Below, one piece after another: positions 1 to 7,354 of a DNA stretch of 10,512 nt. This DNA comes from Oleiagrimonas sp035690885 (GTDB lineage Bacteria; Pseudomonadota; Gammaproteobacteria; Xanthomonadales; Rhodanobacteraceae). The stretch lies in contig DASSKC010000172.1 in the NCBI GenBank assembly GCA_035690885.1, positions 1 through 10,512 of the forward strand, written 5' to 3'. Position 1 is the first letter of the stretch. Each line of letters starts with the position of its first letter. The notes beneath the pieces were generated by a model. It was given only the letters and a program-made list of their open reading frames with translations. It was not told the DNA's origin and did no database searches. The translations under genes were made by a program, and so were the position numbers.

Positions 1-482
1 TCCAGCTTGATGATCTTGAACTCGAGATCCTTGCCTTCCAGGTAGCTCGGGTCACGCACCGGACGCACGTCGACCAGCGAACCGGGCAGGAACGCACGGA
101 TGTTCTGGATGTCGACGGTGAAGCCGCCCTTGACCTTGCCGGAGATCTTGCCGGTGACGATCTCTTCGTCGTCGAAGGCTTCTTCCAGCGTGTCCCAGAC
201 CATGGAACGCTTGGCCCTTTCACGCGACAGGCGGGTCTCGCCGAAGCCGTCTTCGAGGGCTTCCAGGGCCAGCTTGGTCTCGTCGCCCACCTCGATTTCG
301 AGATGGCCGTTCTCGTCCTTGAACTGCTCGATCGGGACGATGCCTTCGCTCTTCAGGCCGGCGTTGATCACGACCACATCGGGTCGGATTTCCACCACGA
401 TGCCGGAGACGATCGCGCCCGGCTTGAGTTTGGCCAGGATTTCCTGGCTCTGTTCGAACAGTTCGGCGAAACTTTCAGTCAT
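1..482 (-). CDS. rpsA: 30S ribosomal protein S1, N-terminal part (runs off left edge)
   Basis: S1 binds mRNA and helps place it on the 30S subunit, especially for mRNAs with weak Shine-Dalgarno sequences. Only the first 160 codons are here; the gene continues past base 1. The protein begins MTESFAELFEQSQE, very like E. coli S1. Residues about 1-20 correspond to the ribosome (S2)-docking segment. The first S1 domain lies near 21-87 and includes VVINAGLKSEG and EDGFGETRLSRERAKR. The second starts near 105 and includes GKVKGGFTV and the family hallmark IRAFLPGSLVDVRPVRD. No frameshift is visible. The ATG (482-480) is preceded only by a weak GGA, with no AGGAGG-like site, which fits the known non-canonical initiation region of rpsA. 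It lies 138 bases downstream of cmk, the usual upstream partner in this class. Identification is essentially certain. Confidence 0.98.
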   Translation of the reverse strand, partial: MTESFAELFEQSQEILAKLKPGAIVSGIVVEIRPDVVVINAGLKSEGIVPIEQFKDENGHLEIEVGDETKLALEALEDGFGETRLSRERAKRSMVWDTLEEAFDDEEIVTGKISGKVKGGFTVDIQNIRAFLPGSLVDVRPVRDPSYLEGKDLEFKIIKL

Positions 483-620
483 GTTGATTCCGTAAAACAA
501 GAAGGGCCGTCATCCATCCACGTCGGGAACCTTGGTCCCGCGCACCGGATCGGCGACCCACCGGTTGAGGGTGTGAAACCACACCGTTGAGCAATCCCCG
601 TACCGTGACACGGGGTCCAG
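483..620 (-). promoter_or_regulatory. rpsA leader / structured translation-initiation region
   Basis: This is the 138-base spacer between the cmk stop and the rpsA start. Read on the minus strand it can form successive small hairpins. One is a perfect 6-bp stem with a 4-base loop (GGTGTG/CACACC, arms 580-585 and 570-575). A second is a 5-bp ACCGG/CCGGT stem. The third is a GGGA/TCCC stem closer to the start. A U-rich single-stranded stretch and a weak GGA then precede the ATG. In E. coli and relatives the rpsA initiation region folds into hairpins and drives efficient translation without a good Shine-Dalgarno sequence, with autogenous repression by S1. The same role here is inferred from position and layout. 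I see no convincing sigma-70 promoter, so transcription may start in or upstream of cmk. Confidence 0.5.
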
Positions 621-1322
621 TCAACCGCGATCGTCGGGACGACCCGAACCGACCACGGCAAGTACTTTCTCCACTACTGCGTCGATGGGCATGCCGGTGG
701 TATCCACGAGCAGCGCATCGTCCGCGGGCTTGAGCGGAGCGACGGCACGCGATGCATCACGGGCATCACGCGCCTGAATGTCTTCCAGAAGGTTGGCAAT
801 TGTAACGTCGAGACCCTTTGCTTTCAACTGTTTATAGCGTCTTTGCGCACGTTCGTCGGCACTGGCGGTCAAAAACACCTTCCATGGCGCATCCGGAAAG
901 ACCACCGTGCCCATGTCGCGCCCGTCGGCAACCAGCCCCGGCGGCTGGCGCAGATCGCGCTGCTTGTCCAGCAAGGCTTGGCGCACACCGGTGAATCCGG
1001 CCACCGCGGAGGCTGCTGCGCCACAGGTTTCGGTGCGCAGCTCGTCGCGGGTATCGTGGCCGTTGACGATGACATGGGTGTCGTTGCCGTCATCACTGGC
1101 GCGAAAGGCAATGCGTGTCGCCTCGGCGCAATGCGTGACCGCGGCCTCGTCGGTCAAATCCAGGCGCGCCACGCTGGCGGCATAGCCGACGGCGCGATAC
1201 AGCGCACCCGAATCAAGCAGATGCCAGCCCAGTTGAGCCGCCACAAGACGGCTGATGGTGCCCTTGCCGGCACCGGATGGACCATCGATGGTAAGGACGG
1301 GGGCGGCGTCCGTGCGGGACAT
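621..1322 (-). CDS. cmk: Cytidylate kinase
   Basis: This cytoplasmic P-loop NMP kinase phosphorylates CMP and dCMP to CDP and dCDP using ATP, in pyrimidine nucleotide salvage and supply. From the ATG at 1322 it is 233 residues, close to the 225-230 usual for bacterial Cmk. The P-loop GPSGAGKGT is at 14-22, the CMP-site motif DSGALYRA at 37-44, the signature DGRDMGTVVFP at 133-143, and the lid/arginine segment RDARDASRAVAPLKPADDAL near 175-194. The reading frame extends five codons further, to a TTG at 1337, but that codon directly follows a T-run and has no ribosome site. I therefore prefer the ATG, which has a modest GAG-rich stretch upstream. It is co-directional with zipA (45-base gap) and rpsA. 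The cmk-rpsA pairing is widespread in gammaproteobacteria; zipA as the upstream neighbour is less usual. Confidence 0.96.
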   Translation of the reverse strand: MSRTDAAPVLTIDGPSGAGKGTISRLVAAQLGWHLLDSGALYRAVGYAASVARLDLTDEAAVTHCAEATRIAFRASDDGNDTHVIVNGHDTRDELRTETCGAAASAVAGFTGVRQALLDKQRDLRQPPGLVADGRDMGTVVFPDAPWKVFLTASADERAQRRYKQLKAKGLDVTIANLLEDIQARDARDASRAVAPLKPADDALLVDTTGMPIDAVVEKVLAVVGSGRPDDRG

Positions 1323-1367
1323 GGCGGGCTCGCTCAAAAAAAGACCGCGCCATCATAGCTTGTCGGA

Positions 1368-2234
1368 TTACACCTCGTGGCGACGATCCCAGCTGCGCAG
1401 TTCATCGCGGATGTGCGCGACACGCTGACGACCCAGGGCGTTGCGCTCTTCGTCCAGCACCAGGCCCTCGAGCAGCTTGGCCAGACGCTGTGCGGTGGGC
1501 AGCATCGTGTCCCAGGCATCGAGCGCTGACAGCGGACCGGGCAAGGTCATGAAGAAGCTCAATCCCGGTGTCTGCATGCTGTCCAGTGCGGACATGTCGA
1601 AGCTTCCGGGCTTGACCATGTTGGCGACACTGAACACCGCACCCTGCTCCGGCTTGCCGTCGAGCAGACGATGGAAAATGTTCATGGCGCCGAACTCCAG
1701 CCCGGCCTTTTCCATCGCCACCACCAGGTCCGCACCCTGAAACATCTGGCCTTCGCGTGCGACCACGAAAAGGCTGACAATGCGCTCCACTGGATGCCCG
1801 GCGGGCCGTTTGCCAAGCGTCGGTGCCGGTGCGGGCTTGGGTGCCGGCGGCGCCGCCACCTCAGGCGTCGGCGTGACGGTTTCATCTGCCTTGGTACGCT
1901 GCGCCTGTGTTGACGATGCACTCGACGTCTCGGCATCGCTCTTGCCTGCGTGATCGCCGGCCAGGGTCGCACCGAGACGCTCCAGTTCCTTGCGCATGCC
2001 CATGTCGAGCTCGCCCTGATGCGGCGCATCGGGCGCAATGATCTCGGCCTCGGGCAACGCCTCATCGGACTCGGCATCACCGTCAAGCACCGGTTCCTTG
2101 CGCTCGCCACGATGGGAAAAGCGCATGCGCTTGCCCTGTCCCGGCTTGCGTGGCTGGCCGAACAGCCAGATCAGCGCCAGCACGATCAGGCCGATGATAA
2201 GTAGCGGGACGCCGACGGCGGGGTTCCAGTGCAT
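1368..2234 (-). CDS. zipA: Cell division protein ZipA
   Basis: ZipA is a bitopic inner-membrane protein that tethers FtsZ protofilaments to the membrane and stabilises the Z ring. From the ATG at 2234 it is 288 residues. A short periplasmic N-terminus leads into one membrane segment (about 8-25, LLIIGLIVLALIWLF). A basic stretch (RKPGQGKRMRFSHRGERK, 29-46) follows, then an acidic and then Pro/Ala-rich flexible linker to about 145. The globular FtsZ-binding domain covers about 151-288 (VSLFVVAREGQMFQGADLV, FGAMNIFHRL, FSVANMVKPGSFD, TPGLSFFMTLPGP). This order is diagnostic for the family. An ATG three codons upstream (2243) and a TTG at 2252 are in frame, but the AGGA at 2246-2243 is correctly spaced only for 2234. 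It lies 72 bases downstream of smc. In Pseudomonas and relatives smc-zipA is normally followed by ligA; here cmk follows. Confidence 0.95.
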   Translation of the reverse strand: MHWNPAVGVPLLIIGLIVLALIWLFGQPRKPGQGKRMRFSHRGERKEPVLDGDAESDEALPEAEIIAPDAPHQGELDMGMRKELERLGATLAGDHAGKSDAETSSASSTQAQRTKADETVTPTPEVAAPPAPKPAPAPTLGKRPAGHPVERIVSLFVVAREGQMFQGADLVVAMEKAGLEFGAMNIFHRLLDGKPEQGAVFSVANMVKPGSFDMSALDSMQTPGLSFFMTLPGPLSALDAWDTMLPTAQRLAKLLEGLVLDEERNALGRQRVAHIRDELRSWDRRHEV

Positions 2235-2242
2235 GGATGACA

Positions 2243-2246
2243 TCCT
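2243..2246 (-). promoter_or_regulatory. Ribosome binding site deciding the zipA start
   Basis: AGGA on the minus strand lies 8 bases upstream of the ATG at 2234. It overlaps the alternative ATG at 2243, so it could not serve that codon. This favours the shorter ZipA beginning MHWNPAV. Confidence 0.5.
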
Positions 2247-2306
2247 AGGCAATTACTCGCGCGGTATCCAATATTACCGTGCGTTCGGGTCGGGCGAGAT
2301 GCGGGG

Positions 2307-5300
2307 TCAGGCCGCCCCGGCAAGCTCCGCGGCTTCGGACAGGTCGACCTGCACCAGACGCGAGACGCCCGCCTCGCGCATGGTCACGCCGCACAGCTGC
2401 CGCGCCGCTTCCATCGTAGCCTTGTTGTGGCTGATGAAGATGAACTGCACGTGTTCGCTCATCTCCGCGACCATGGCCGAGAAGCGTCCCACGTTGGCTT
2501 CATCCAGCGGCGCATCGACCTCGTCGAGCAGGCAGAACGGTGCCGGGTTGAGGCGGAAGATCGAAAACACCAGCGCCACGGCGGTCATCGCTTTCTCGCC
2601 GCCGGAGAGCAGCGAGATGTTGCTCACGCGCTTGCCGGGAGGACGCGCCATGATCGCCACGCCGGTGTCGAGCAAGTCCTCACCGGTCAGCTCCAGATAG
2701 GCGTGACCGCCGCCGAACAGACGCGGAAACAGCTCCTGGATGCCGGTATTGACCTTGTCGAAGGTTTCCTTGAACAGCTGCCGGGTTTCACGGTCGATCT
2801 TGCGGATCGCGCCTTCCAGGGTTTCCAGCGCGTCACCCAGGTCTTCCAGCTGTGAATCCAGATAGACCTTGCGCTCGGATTGTTCCTCGTGCTCCTGGAT
2901 GGCGGCCAGGTTGACCGGCTCCAGACGCGCGATGCGACCGGCCAGTGATTCCAGCTCCTGCCGGCGCGTGTCGGGGTCGGCCTCTTCCGGAAGCGCCTCG
3001 AGCAAGGGTTCCAACTCGAGCTCGGACGCGGCAATGGCTTCGGCCAGTTGCTCGGCGCGCATGTCCAGCGCCTGCGCCTTGAGGCGTTGCTCGGAGTGTT
3101 GCTCGCGCAGGCCGGCGAGCTTTTGCTCGACGCGCTGGCGTTCCTGATCCAGACGCCGGAACTCGGCTTCATGGTTTTCCAGCGCGCGACGCGCATCGAC
3201 CAGTTGCTTGTCCACCAGCAGACGCTGGTCGAGGTAGGTCTGGCGTTCGGCTTCGAGTTCCTCGATGGGGTCGGTGCCGCTGGCCAGCTGTTCGCCGATG
3301 TCGGTCCGCCGCGCGTCGAGCTGTTGCAGCTGACTCCCCATGCGTGACAGCGCCTGTTCCAGCGACGCCAGCGACGAGCGCTTTGACTCGATGCCCAGCG
3401 CCAGCGCATGCATCTGCTCGGCCGCCTCGCGTGCGTTCATGCGCGCTTCTTCACGCGCTTCGAGCAGGTTGCGCCGCTGGGCGTCGAGTGACTGGCGTTG
3501 TTCCTCGAAGTCGCCCATGCGTTCGACGGCCTCATCCAGGCGCGCCCGTGCTTCGCGGGTCTGTTCTTCCAGAGCACTGCGTGCGCTGGCCAGTTCGTCG
3601 AGCTCGCCGCTGACTTTTTCGTTGCGCGCACGCGCGGTTTCGACCTTGCCACGGTGGCTTTGCAACTGACCGGCCAGTTCGGACAGACGGCGGTGGGCCT
3701 GGTACAGCTCGCGCTGCACGTCGTCGCGCAGGCGTTCGGCCTGCACGCGCTCGCCGCGCAAGGTTTCCTGGCGTTCGCCGAGCTCGGCAATCTGCGCTTC
3801 GAGCGTCTCCACCTGGCCGCCAAGCTGCTTGATCTCGCGCTCGCGCGCCAACACGCCCAACTGATTATCCCCGGCGCGGCGCACCCGGCCCCAGTTCGGC
3901 CCCAACCACTCGCCGGTGCGCGTGATGACCGACTGATGCGGCGCCAACGAGCCTAGCCGTTCGCGTGCTTCGGCAACGTCGTCGGCGGTCAGCACATGGG
4001 CGAGGAAGGACGCGATCGCGTCGGGCCCGCGCACATGAGCGGCCAAGGAACCCGCCGCGCCGGCGCTGTTGCCACCGGCCTGCACGATGGCCATGTCGGC
4101 GTTGTCGAGTGCGGCCAGTTCGTCGGCCAGCGCGTGCGGCGACTCCACGAGCACGCCGTCGAGATAACCCGCGAGCACGGTTTCGACCGCCGTTTCCCAG
4201 CCGCTGTCGACGCCAAGCGCTTCGCCCAGACGCTGCGCGTTGCTCAAACCCAGCCGCCCGAGCCACTCGCCGGCGGCATCGTCGTCCTGTCCCAGCGCCG
4301 CGTTTTGCAAGGCTTCGAGTGACGCCAGACGACCACGAGCCGATTCAAACTCCTGACGCGAAGTGTTGAGCGTGGTCTGTACCTGACGCTCTTCGTCCTG
4401 CAGGCCCTCGTGGCGCACCTTGTGCTCATCCAGCGTACTGCCCAAGGTGTCGACCTTCTGTTGCTGAAGGTCGTGCTCCTCGTCGAGACGGGCCGCAGCC
4501 TCATCCAGCGCGACCACGTCGAAGGCTTGATGCTCGGCGGCCAGCGCGTCGCGACGGCGGACGTTTTCCACCGATTGCTTGTCCAGATAATCCAGACGCG
4601 TGCGCTCGACCTCGGCCGCACGCGACACCTCGGCGGCATCGCGGGCGTGGGTGTCCCAGCGCGTCTGCCAGTCGGCCAGTTGCGATTCGGCCTGCTGTTG
4701 CGCCTCGGCGGTCTCGGCCTGCATCTGCTCCAGGGTTTCGCGCTGCGGCTCGCCCTCTTCGAGGGCCGCGCGCAAGGTTTCGGCCTGCTCGCGATCGGCA
4801 TTGATGTGGCCGGTCAGCTCGGCGTGCTCGCGCTCGGCTTCGCCGCGCGAACGCTCCAGGCGCTCCTTGAGATCGCGATTGTGCTGCACTTGTTGCTCGA
4901 CACGCGCGATCTCGGCGCCGACCTTGTAGACCTCGGCCTGCACCTCGTTGAGATGTTCGCTGGCGCCTTGATGTTCGTTGCGGGCATTTTCCAGCTGTGC
5001 CTCGATCTGGCGCTGCTCGGCCGTGAACTTCTCGATGCCGACCTCGGCCTGGCCCAGGCCGGAACCCTCGGTATCACGCTGACGCTGGATGTCGCGATAC
5101 TCCAGCGCGCGCAGCTCGGCTTCCTTGTGCTGCTGTTCCTGCTTGAGGTTTTTCCAGCGCTCGGCGGCGCGGGCCTGACGGTTCAAATGTTCGAGCTGCT
5201 TGTCGACCAGATCCCGCACGTCGGTCACGCGGTCCAGGTTTTCGCGCGTGGCCTTGATGCGGTTTTCGGTCTCGCGTCGGCGTTCCTTGTACTTGGATAT

Positions 5301-5807
5301 GCCGGCGGCCTCCTCCAGATGCACGCGCAGCTGTTCGGGCTTGGCCTCGATGATCTGCGAGATCATGCCCTGCTCGATGATCGAGTAACTGCGCGGCCCC
5401 AGGCCGGTACCCATGAACAAGTCGGTGATGTCGCGGCGACGGCAGCGGGTGCCGTTCAAGTGGTATTGCGACTGGCCGTCGCGCGTGACCACGCGTTTGA
5501 CCGAAATTTCGTTGTAGGTGGCGAATTCGCCCTGCACGGTGCCGTCGGCGTTGTCGAAGATCAGCTCGACGATGGCCTGCCCGACCGGCTTGCGCGCATG
5601 CGAGCCGGAAAAGATCACGTCGGTCAGCGAGTCGCCACGCAGCCGGCTGGCCGCGCTTTCGCCCATCACCCAGCGGATCGCGTCGATGATGTTGGACTTG
5701 CCGCAGCCATTGGGACCGACCACGCCGGTCATGTTGGTAGGCAGGTGCAAGGTGGTCGGGTCGACGAAAGACTTGAAACCAGCCAGTTTGATGGTGGTCA
5801 GGCGCAT
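2307..5807 (-). CDS. smc: Chromosome segregation/condensation ATPase SMC
   Basis: This is the bacterial condensin ATPase. Two SMC chains join at the hinge, and with ScpA/ScpB they extrude DNA loops and help segregate the chromosome. From the ATG at 5807 it is 1166 residues, the usual size. The N-terminal head has Walker A GPNGCGKSN (31-39). A long Glu/Gln/Arg/Ala-rich coiled coil follows. The globular hinge lies near 510-650, including GWETAVETVLAGYLDGVLVE. The returning coiled coil leads to the C-terminal head with ABC signature LLSGGEKAMTA (1066-1076), Walker B/D-loop LLDEVDAPLDEANV (1093-1106; D1095, E1096) and switch ISHNK (H1127). The frame extends 14 codons further to a GTG (5849), but the family begins MRLTTIKLAGFKSF and an AGGGA lies 12 bases upstream of the ATG. 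No scpA or scpB is in the window. The first gene downstream is zipA. Confidence 0.98.
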   Translation of the reverse strand: MRLTTIKLAGFKSFVDPTTLHLPTNMTGVVGPNGCGKSNIIDAIRWVMGESAASRLRGDSLTDVIFSGSHARKPVGQAIVELIFDNADGTVQGEFATYNEISVKRVVTRDGQSQYHLNGTRCRRRDITDLFMGTGLGPRSYSIIEQGMISQIIEAKPEQLRVHLEEAAGISKYKERRRETENRIKATRENLDRVTDVRDLVDKQLEHLNRQARAAERWKNLKQEQQHKEAELRALEYRDIQRQRDTEGSGLGQAEVGIEKFTAEQRQIEAQLENARNEHQGASEHLNEVQAEVYKVGAEIARVEQQVQHNRDLKERLERSRGEAEREHAELTGHINADREQAETLRAALEEGEPQRETLEQMQAETAEAQQQAESQLADWQTRWDTHARDAAEVSRAAEVERTRLDYLDKQSVENVRRRDALAAEHQAFDVVALDEAAARLDEEHDLQQQKVDTLGSTLDEHKVRHEGLQDEERQVQTTLNTSRQEFESARGRLASLEALQNAALGQDDDAAGEWLGRLGLSNAQRLGEALGVDSGWETAVETVLAGYLDGVLVESPHALADELAALDNADMAIVQAGGNSAGAAGSLAAHVRGPDAIASFLAHVLTADDVAEARERLGSLAPHQSVITRTGEWLGPNWGRVRRAGDNQLGVLAREREIKQLGGQVETLEAQIAELGERQETLRGERVQAERLRDDVQRELYQAHRRLSELAGQLQSHRGKVETARARNEKVSGELDELASARSALEEQTREARARLDEAVERMGDFEEQRQSLDAQRRNLLEAREEARMNAREAAEQMHALALGIESKRSSLASLEQALSRMGSQLQQLDARRTDIGEQLASGTDPIEELEAERQTYLDQRLLVDKQLVDARRALENHEAEFRRLDQERQRVEQKLAGLREQHSEQRLKAQALDMRAEQLAEAIAASELELEPLLEALPEEADPDTRRQELESLAGRIARLEPVNLAAIQEHEEQSERKVYLDSQLEDLGDALETLEGAIRKIDRETRQLFKETFDKVNTGIQELFPRLFGGGHAYLELTGEDLLDTGVAIMARPPGKRVSNISLLSGGEKAMTAVALVFSIFRLNPAPFCLLDEVDAPLDEANVGRFSAMVAEMSEHVQFIFISHNKATMEAARQLCGVTMREAGVSRLVQVDLSEAAELAGAA

Positions 5808-5909
5808 GGCGTAAGGGTGTCCCTGAGTGAAGCGTGGCGTCCCCTGCACCGCCGATACCGAACGGATACTGTGCCAAGGGGAATCAACAGGCGCAATGAG
5901 ATTGAAATA

Positions 5910-5939
5910 GTTATATGTTAATCATGTAATTATAGTTAA
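5910..5939 (-). promoter_or_regulatory. Candidate sigma-70 promoter for smc
   Basis: The bolA-smc gap contains a markedly AT-rich stretch (about 5900-5960) in otherwise GC-rich DNA. On the minus strand a -35-like TTAACT (5939-5934) is separated by 18 bases from a -10-like TATAAC (5915-5910). A perfect TATAAT hexamer (5934-5929) also lies there but has no recognisable -35 at 16-18 bases. The resulting leader to the smc ATG would be about 95 bases. Supported only by hexamer similarity and position. Confidence 0.4.
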
Positions 5940-5948
5940 TTTCTAATG

Positions 5949-6209
5949 TCATTTTTCGTATTTCGCATCAATCGCCAACGCGTGGATGCCATGCCCCATC
6001 AGGTCATCCACGGCGTCGTACACCAGCCGATGACGCTGGATCGGCGTCTTGCCGGCAAATGCCGGGCTGACGATGCGCACACGATAATGCCCCTGCCCCT
6101 CGCCGGCATGACCGACATGCTGATCGCCCTCGTCGAGGACGTCCAGTTGCGACGGCGCCAACGCCGCGTCCAGGCGCTGGCGGATCTGCTTGATGACGGC
6201 CTCGCTCAT
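5949..6209 (-). CDS. bolA: BolA family protein
   Basis: BolA-family proteins are small cytoplasmic proteins that pair with monothiol glutaredoxins around [2Fe-2S] clusters. They act in iron-sulfur handling and, for E. coli BolA itself, in morphology and stress regulation. This one has 86 residues. It shows a helical N-terminus, the core LDVLDEGDQHVGHAGEGQGHY (22-42, with H31, H34 and H41), YRVRIVSPAFAGK (42-54), the family signature RHRLVYDA (59-66) and the conserved His in GIHALAI (74-80). It ends soon after that His, lacking the C-terminal tail of E. coli BolA, so it may be a BolA paralogue rather than the strict orthologue. The ATG at 6209 overlaps the yciI stop as ATGA, which indicates translational coupling. 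A longer frame reaches a start near 6287 but would overlap yciI heavily and has no family support. Confidence 0.92.
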   Translation of the reverse strand: MSEAVIKQIRQRLDAALAPSQLDVLDEGDQHVGHAGEGQGHYRVRIVSPAFAGKTPIQRHRLVYDAVDDLMGHGIHALAIDAKYEK

Positions 6210-6505
6210 GGCAGCGACTGGCGGAACGGACGCACATCGACGCTGGCATAAACGCCGGCAGCGCCATACGGGTCGGCATCGGCCCATGCCTGCGCGGCAT
6301 CGAGACTGTCGAAGGCGGCAATGATCAGGCTGCCGGTGAATCCCGCCGCGCCGGGATCTTCGGCATCGACCGCCGGGAACGGTCCGGCCAGCTTCAGCCT
6401 TCCCTCGGCCTGCAACACGTTCAGACGCTCAAGATGAGCAGGGCGTGCCGCCTTGCGACGTTCCAGCGAATCGGCCACGTCAAGGGCGGTGATGGCATAC
6501 CACAT
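6206..6505 (-). CDS. yciI: YciI family protein
   Basis: This 99-residue protein is close to E. coli YciI along its whole length: an MxYAI start, DSLERRKAARPAHLERL (12-28), GRLKLAGPFPAVD (35-47), DPGAAGFTGS (50-59), AAQAWADADPY (70-80) and AGVYASVDVRPF (83-94). The fold is a ferredoxin-like alpha+beta barrel. The conserved His (H24 here) and a nearby acidic residue were proposed as a catalytic site in the family, but the physiological reaction is not established. The ATG at 6505 has a good AGGAAG ribosome site eight bases upstream (6519-6514). It overlaps the bolA-family gene by four bases, so the two are probably one transcript. The upstream region is shared with the divergent pxp operon. Confidence 0.94.
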   Translation of the reverse strand: MWYAITALDVADSLERRKAARPAHLERLNVLQAEGRLKLAGPFPAVDAEDPGAAGFTGSLIIAAFDSLDAAQAWADADPYGAAGVYASVDVRPFRQSLP

Positions 6506-6661
6506 GATGATTGCTTCCTGAAGGGTACGGACAAGACCACGAGGATAACGCAGCCGGAGTCACCTGCGCGCCATTATCATGCATGCATCACCCCACGACG
6601 GACGTCCCATGACCCCTGTGACCCATTCGCATCGCACGCCCCGGCGCGGAGGCCGCATTTG
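6506..6661. promoter_or_regulatory. Divergent intergenic region between yciI and pxpB
   Basis: This 156-base spacer must hold the start signals for yciI-bolA (minus) and probably for pxpBCA (plus). A perfect 10-base palindrome, ATGCATGCAT, lies at 6579-6588. Next to it are -10-like sequences on either strand (TATCAT on plus, GATAAT on minus) without good -35 partners, so no promoter is assigned with confidence. Confidence 0.35.
6648..6652 (+). promoter_or_regulatory. Ribosome binding site deciding the pxpB start
   Basis: GGAGG lies nine bases before the ATG at 6662. The pxpB frame stays open upstream to about 6434, so this site and the family's N-terminus together fix the start at 6662. Confidence 0.75.
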
Positions 6662-7354
6662 ATGGACGCTCGAATCGAAACGCTCGGCGACACGGCGCTG
6701 CTGCTGCACGTCGGCGACGGCATGGACCGGCAAGCCAGTGCACGCGTGCACGCGCTGACCCGGGCCGTGCGCGAGGCCGATCCCGACGGCCTGGACGATA
6801 TCGTGCCGGCGTACGCCAGCGTCCTGCTGCGTCATCACCTGACGACGACCAAGGCAACCGATGCGTTGCATCAACAGATCCGTGAATTGATCGCGGGCCT
6901 GCCCGATCAAGCCGACACCGCGACTGGCCACCTGCACCGCATCGAGGTCTGCTACAGCGGCGACTACGGCTCGGACTTGGCCGAACTGGCAAGTGCCTGT
7001 GGCATGAGCGCCGACGAAGTGGTCAAACGCCACTGTGCACCCGAGTATCAGGTGGCCATGACCGGATTCGCGCCGGGCTTTCCCTACCTGATCGGTCTGG
7101 ACCCCGCGCTGGCAACGCCGCGGCGTGATACACCGCGCACCCGCGTCCCCGCCGGTTCGGTCGGCATTGCGGGGCCCCAGACCGGTATTTACCCAAGCGA
7201 GCTGCCCGGCGGCTGGCAATTGATCGGACGCACGCCACTGCGCCTGCTCGACGCCGATCACGCCGACCAGCCCTGCCTGCTGGAGCCCGGCGACCGCGTG
7301 CGTTTCGAGAGCATCGACGCGAGCCAGTTCAAGCACCGGGACCCGTCATGCTGA
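6662..7354 (+). CDS. pxpB: 5-oxoprolinase subunit PxpB (KipI family)
   Basis: This is one of three subunits of the prokaryotic ATP-dependent 5-oxoprolinase, which opens 5-oxoproline (pyroglutamate) to L-glutamate. The B and C subunits are thought to act as the ATP-using, ring-phosphorylating part; in Bacillus subtilis the homologue KipI also inhibits kinase A. The protein has 230 residues. The C-terminal half carries the family core: RHCAPEYQVAMTGFAPGFPYL (123-143), LATPRRDTPRTRVPAGSVGIAG (150-171) and PSELPGGWQLIGRTP (178-192). The N-terminal half (MDARIETLGDTALLL) matches the usual KipI start. The last seven bases overlap pxpC (7348-7354), so translation is likely coupled. The gene order B-C-A is the same as in E. 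coli. No 5-oxoproline transporter gene lies beside it here. Confidence 0.95.
   Translation: MDARIETLGDTALLLHVGDGMDRQASARVHALTRAVREADPDGLDDIVPAYASVLLRHHLTTTKATDALHQQIRELIAGLPDQADTATGHLHRIEVCYSGDYGSDLAELASACGMSADEVVKRHCAPEYQVAMTGFAPGFPYLIGLDPALATPRRDTPRTRVPAGSVGIAGPQTGIYPSELPGGWQLIGRTPLRLLDADHADQPCLLEPGDRVRFESIDASQFKHRDPSC

Noticed and set aside
1352..1357. TATGAT on the minus strand as a -10 for cmk
   Set aside because: No acceptable -35 hexamer lies 16-18 bases upstream, so I did not call a promoter.
2262..2279. CGGTA/TACCG inverted repeat in the smc-zipA spacer
   Set aside because: A five-base stem with an eight-base loop and no T-run is too weak to call a terminator or regulator.
4410..5921. 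A 503-codon open frame on the plus strand, opposite smc
   Set aside because: It mirrors the smc coding strand. GC-rich, Leu/Ala/Gln-biased coiled-coil genes commonly leave long open antisense frames. The translation is low-complexity Leu/Gly/Ala/Asp-rich with no family motif, and SMC is unambiguous here.
5949..6287. Longer 112-codon form of the bolA-family gene
   Set aside because: The extra 26 residues overlap yciI in another frame, are Cys/Arg-rich and are unlike BolA proteins. The ATGA overlap supports the start at 6209.
6434..6661. Upstream extension of the pxpB frame by 76 codons
   Set aside because: The extension overlaps the start of divergent yciI and does not look like KipI sequence. 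GGAGG at 6648-6652 fixes the ATG at 6662.
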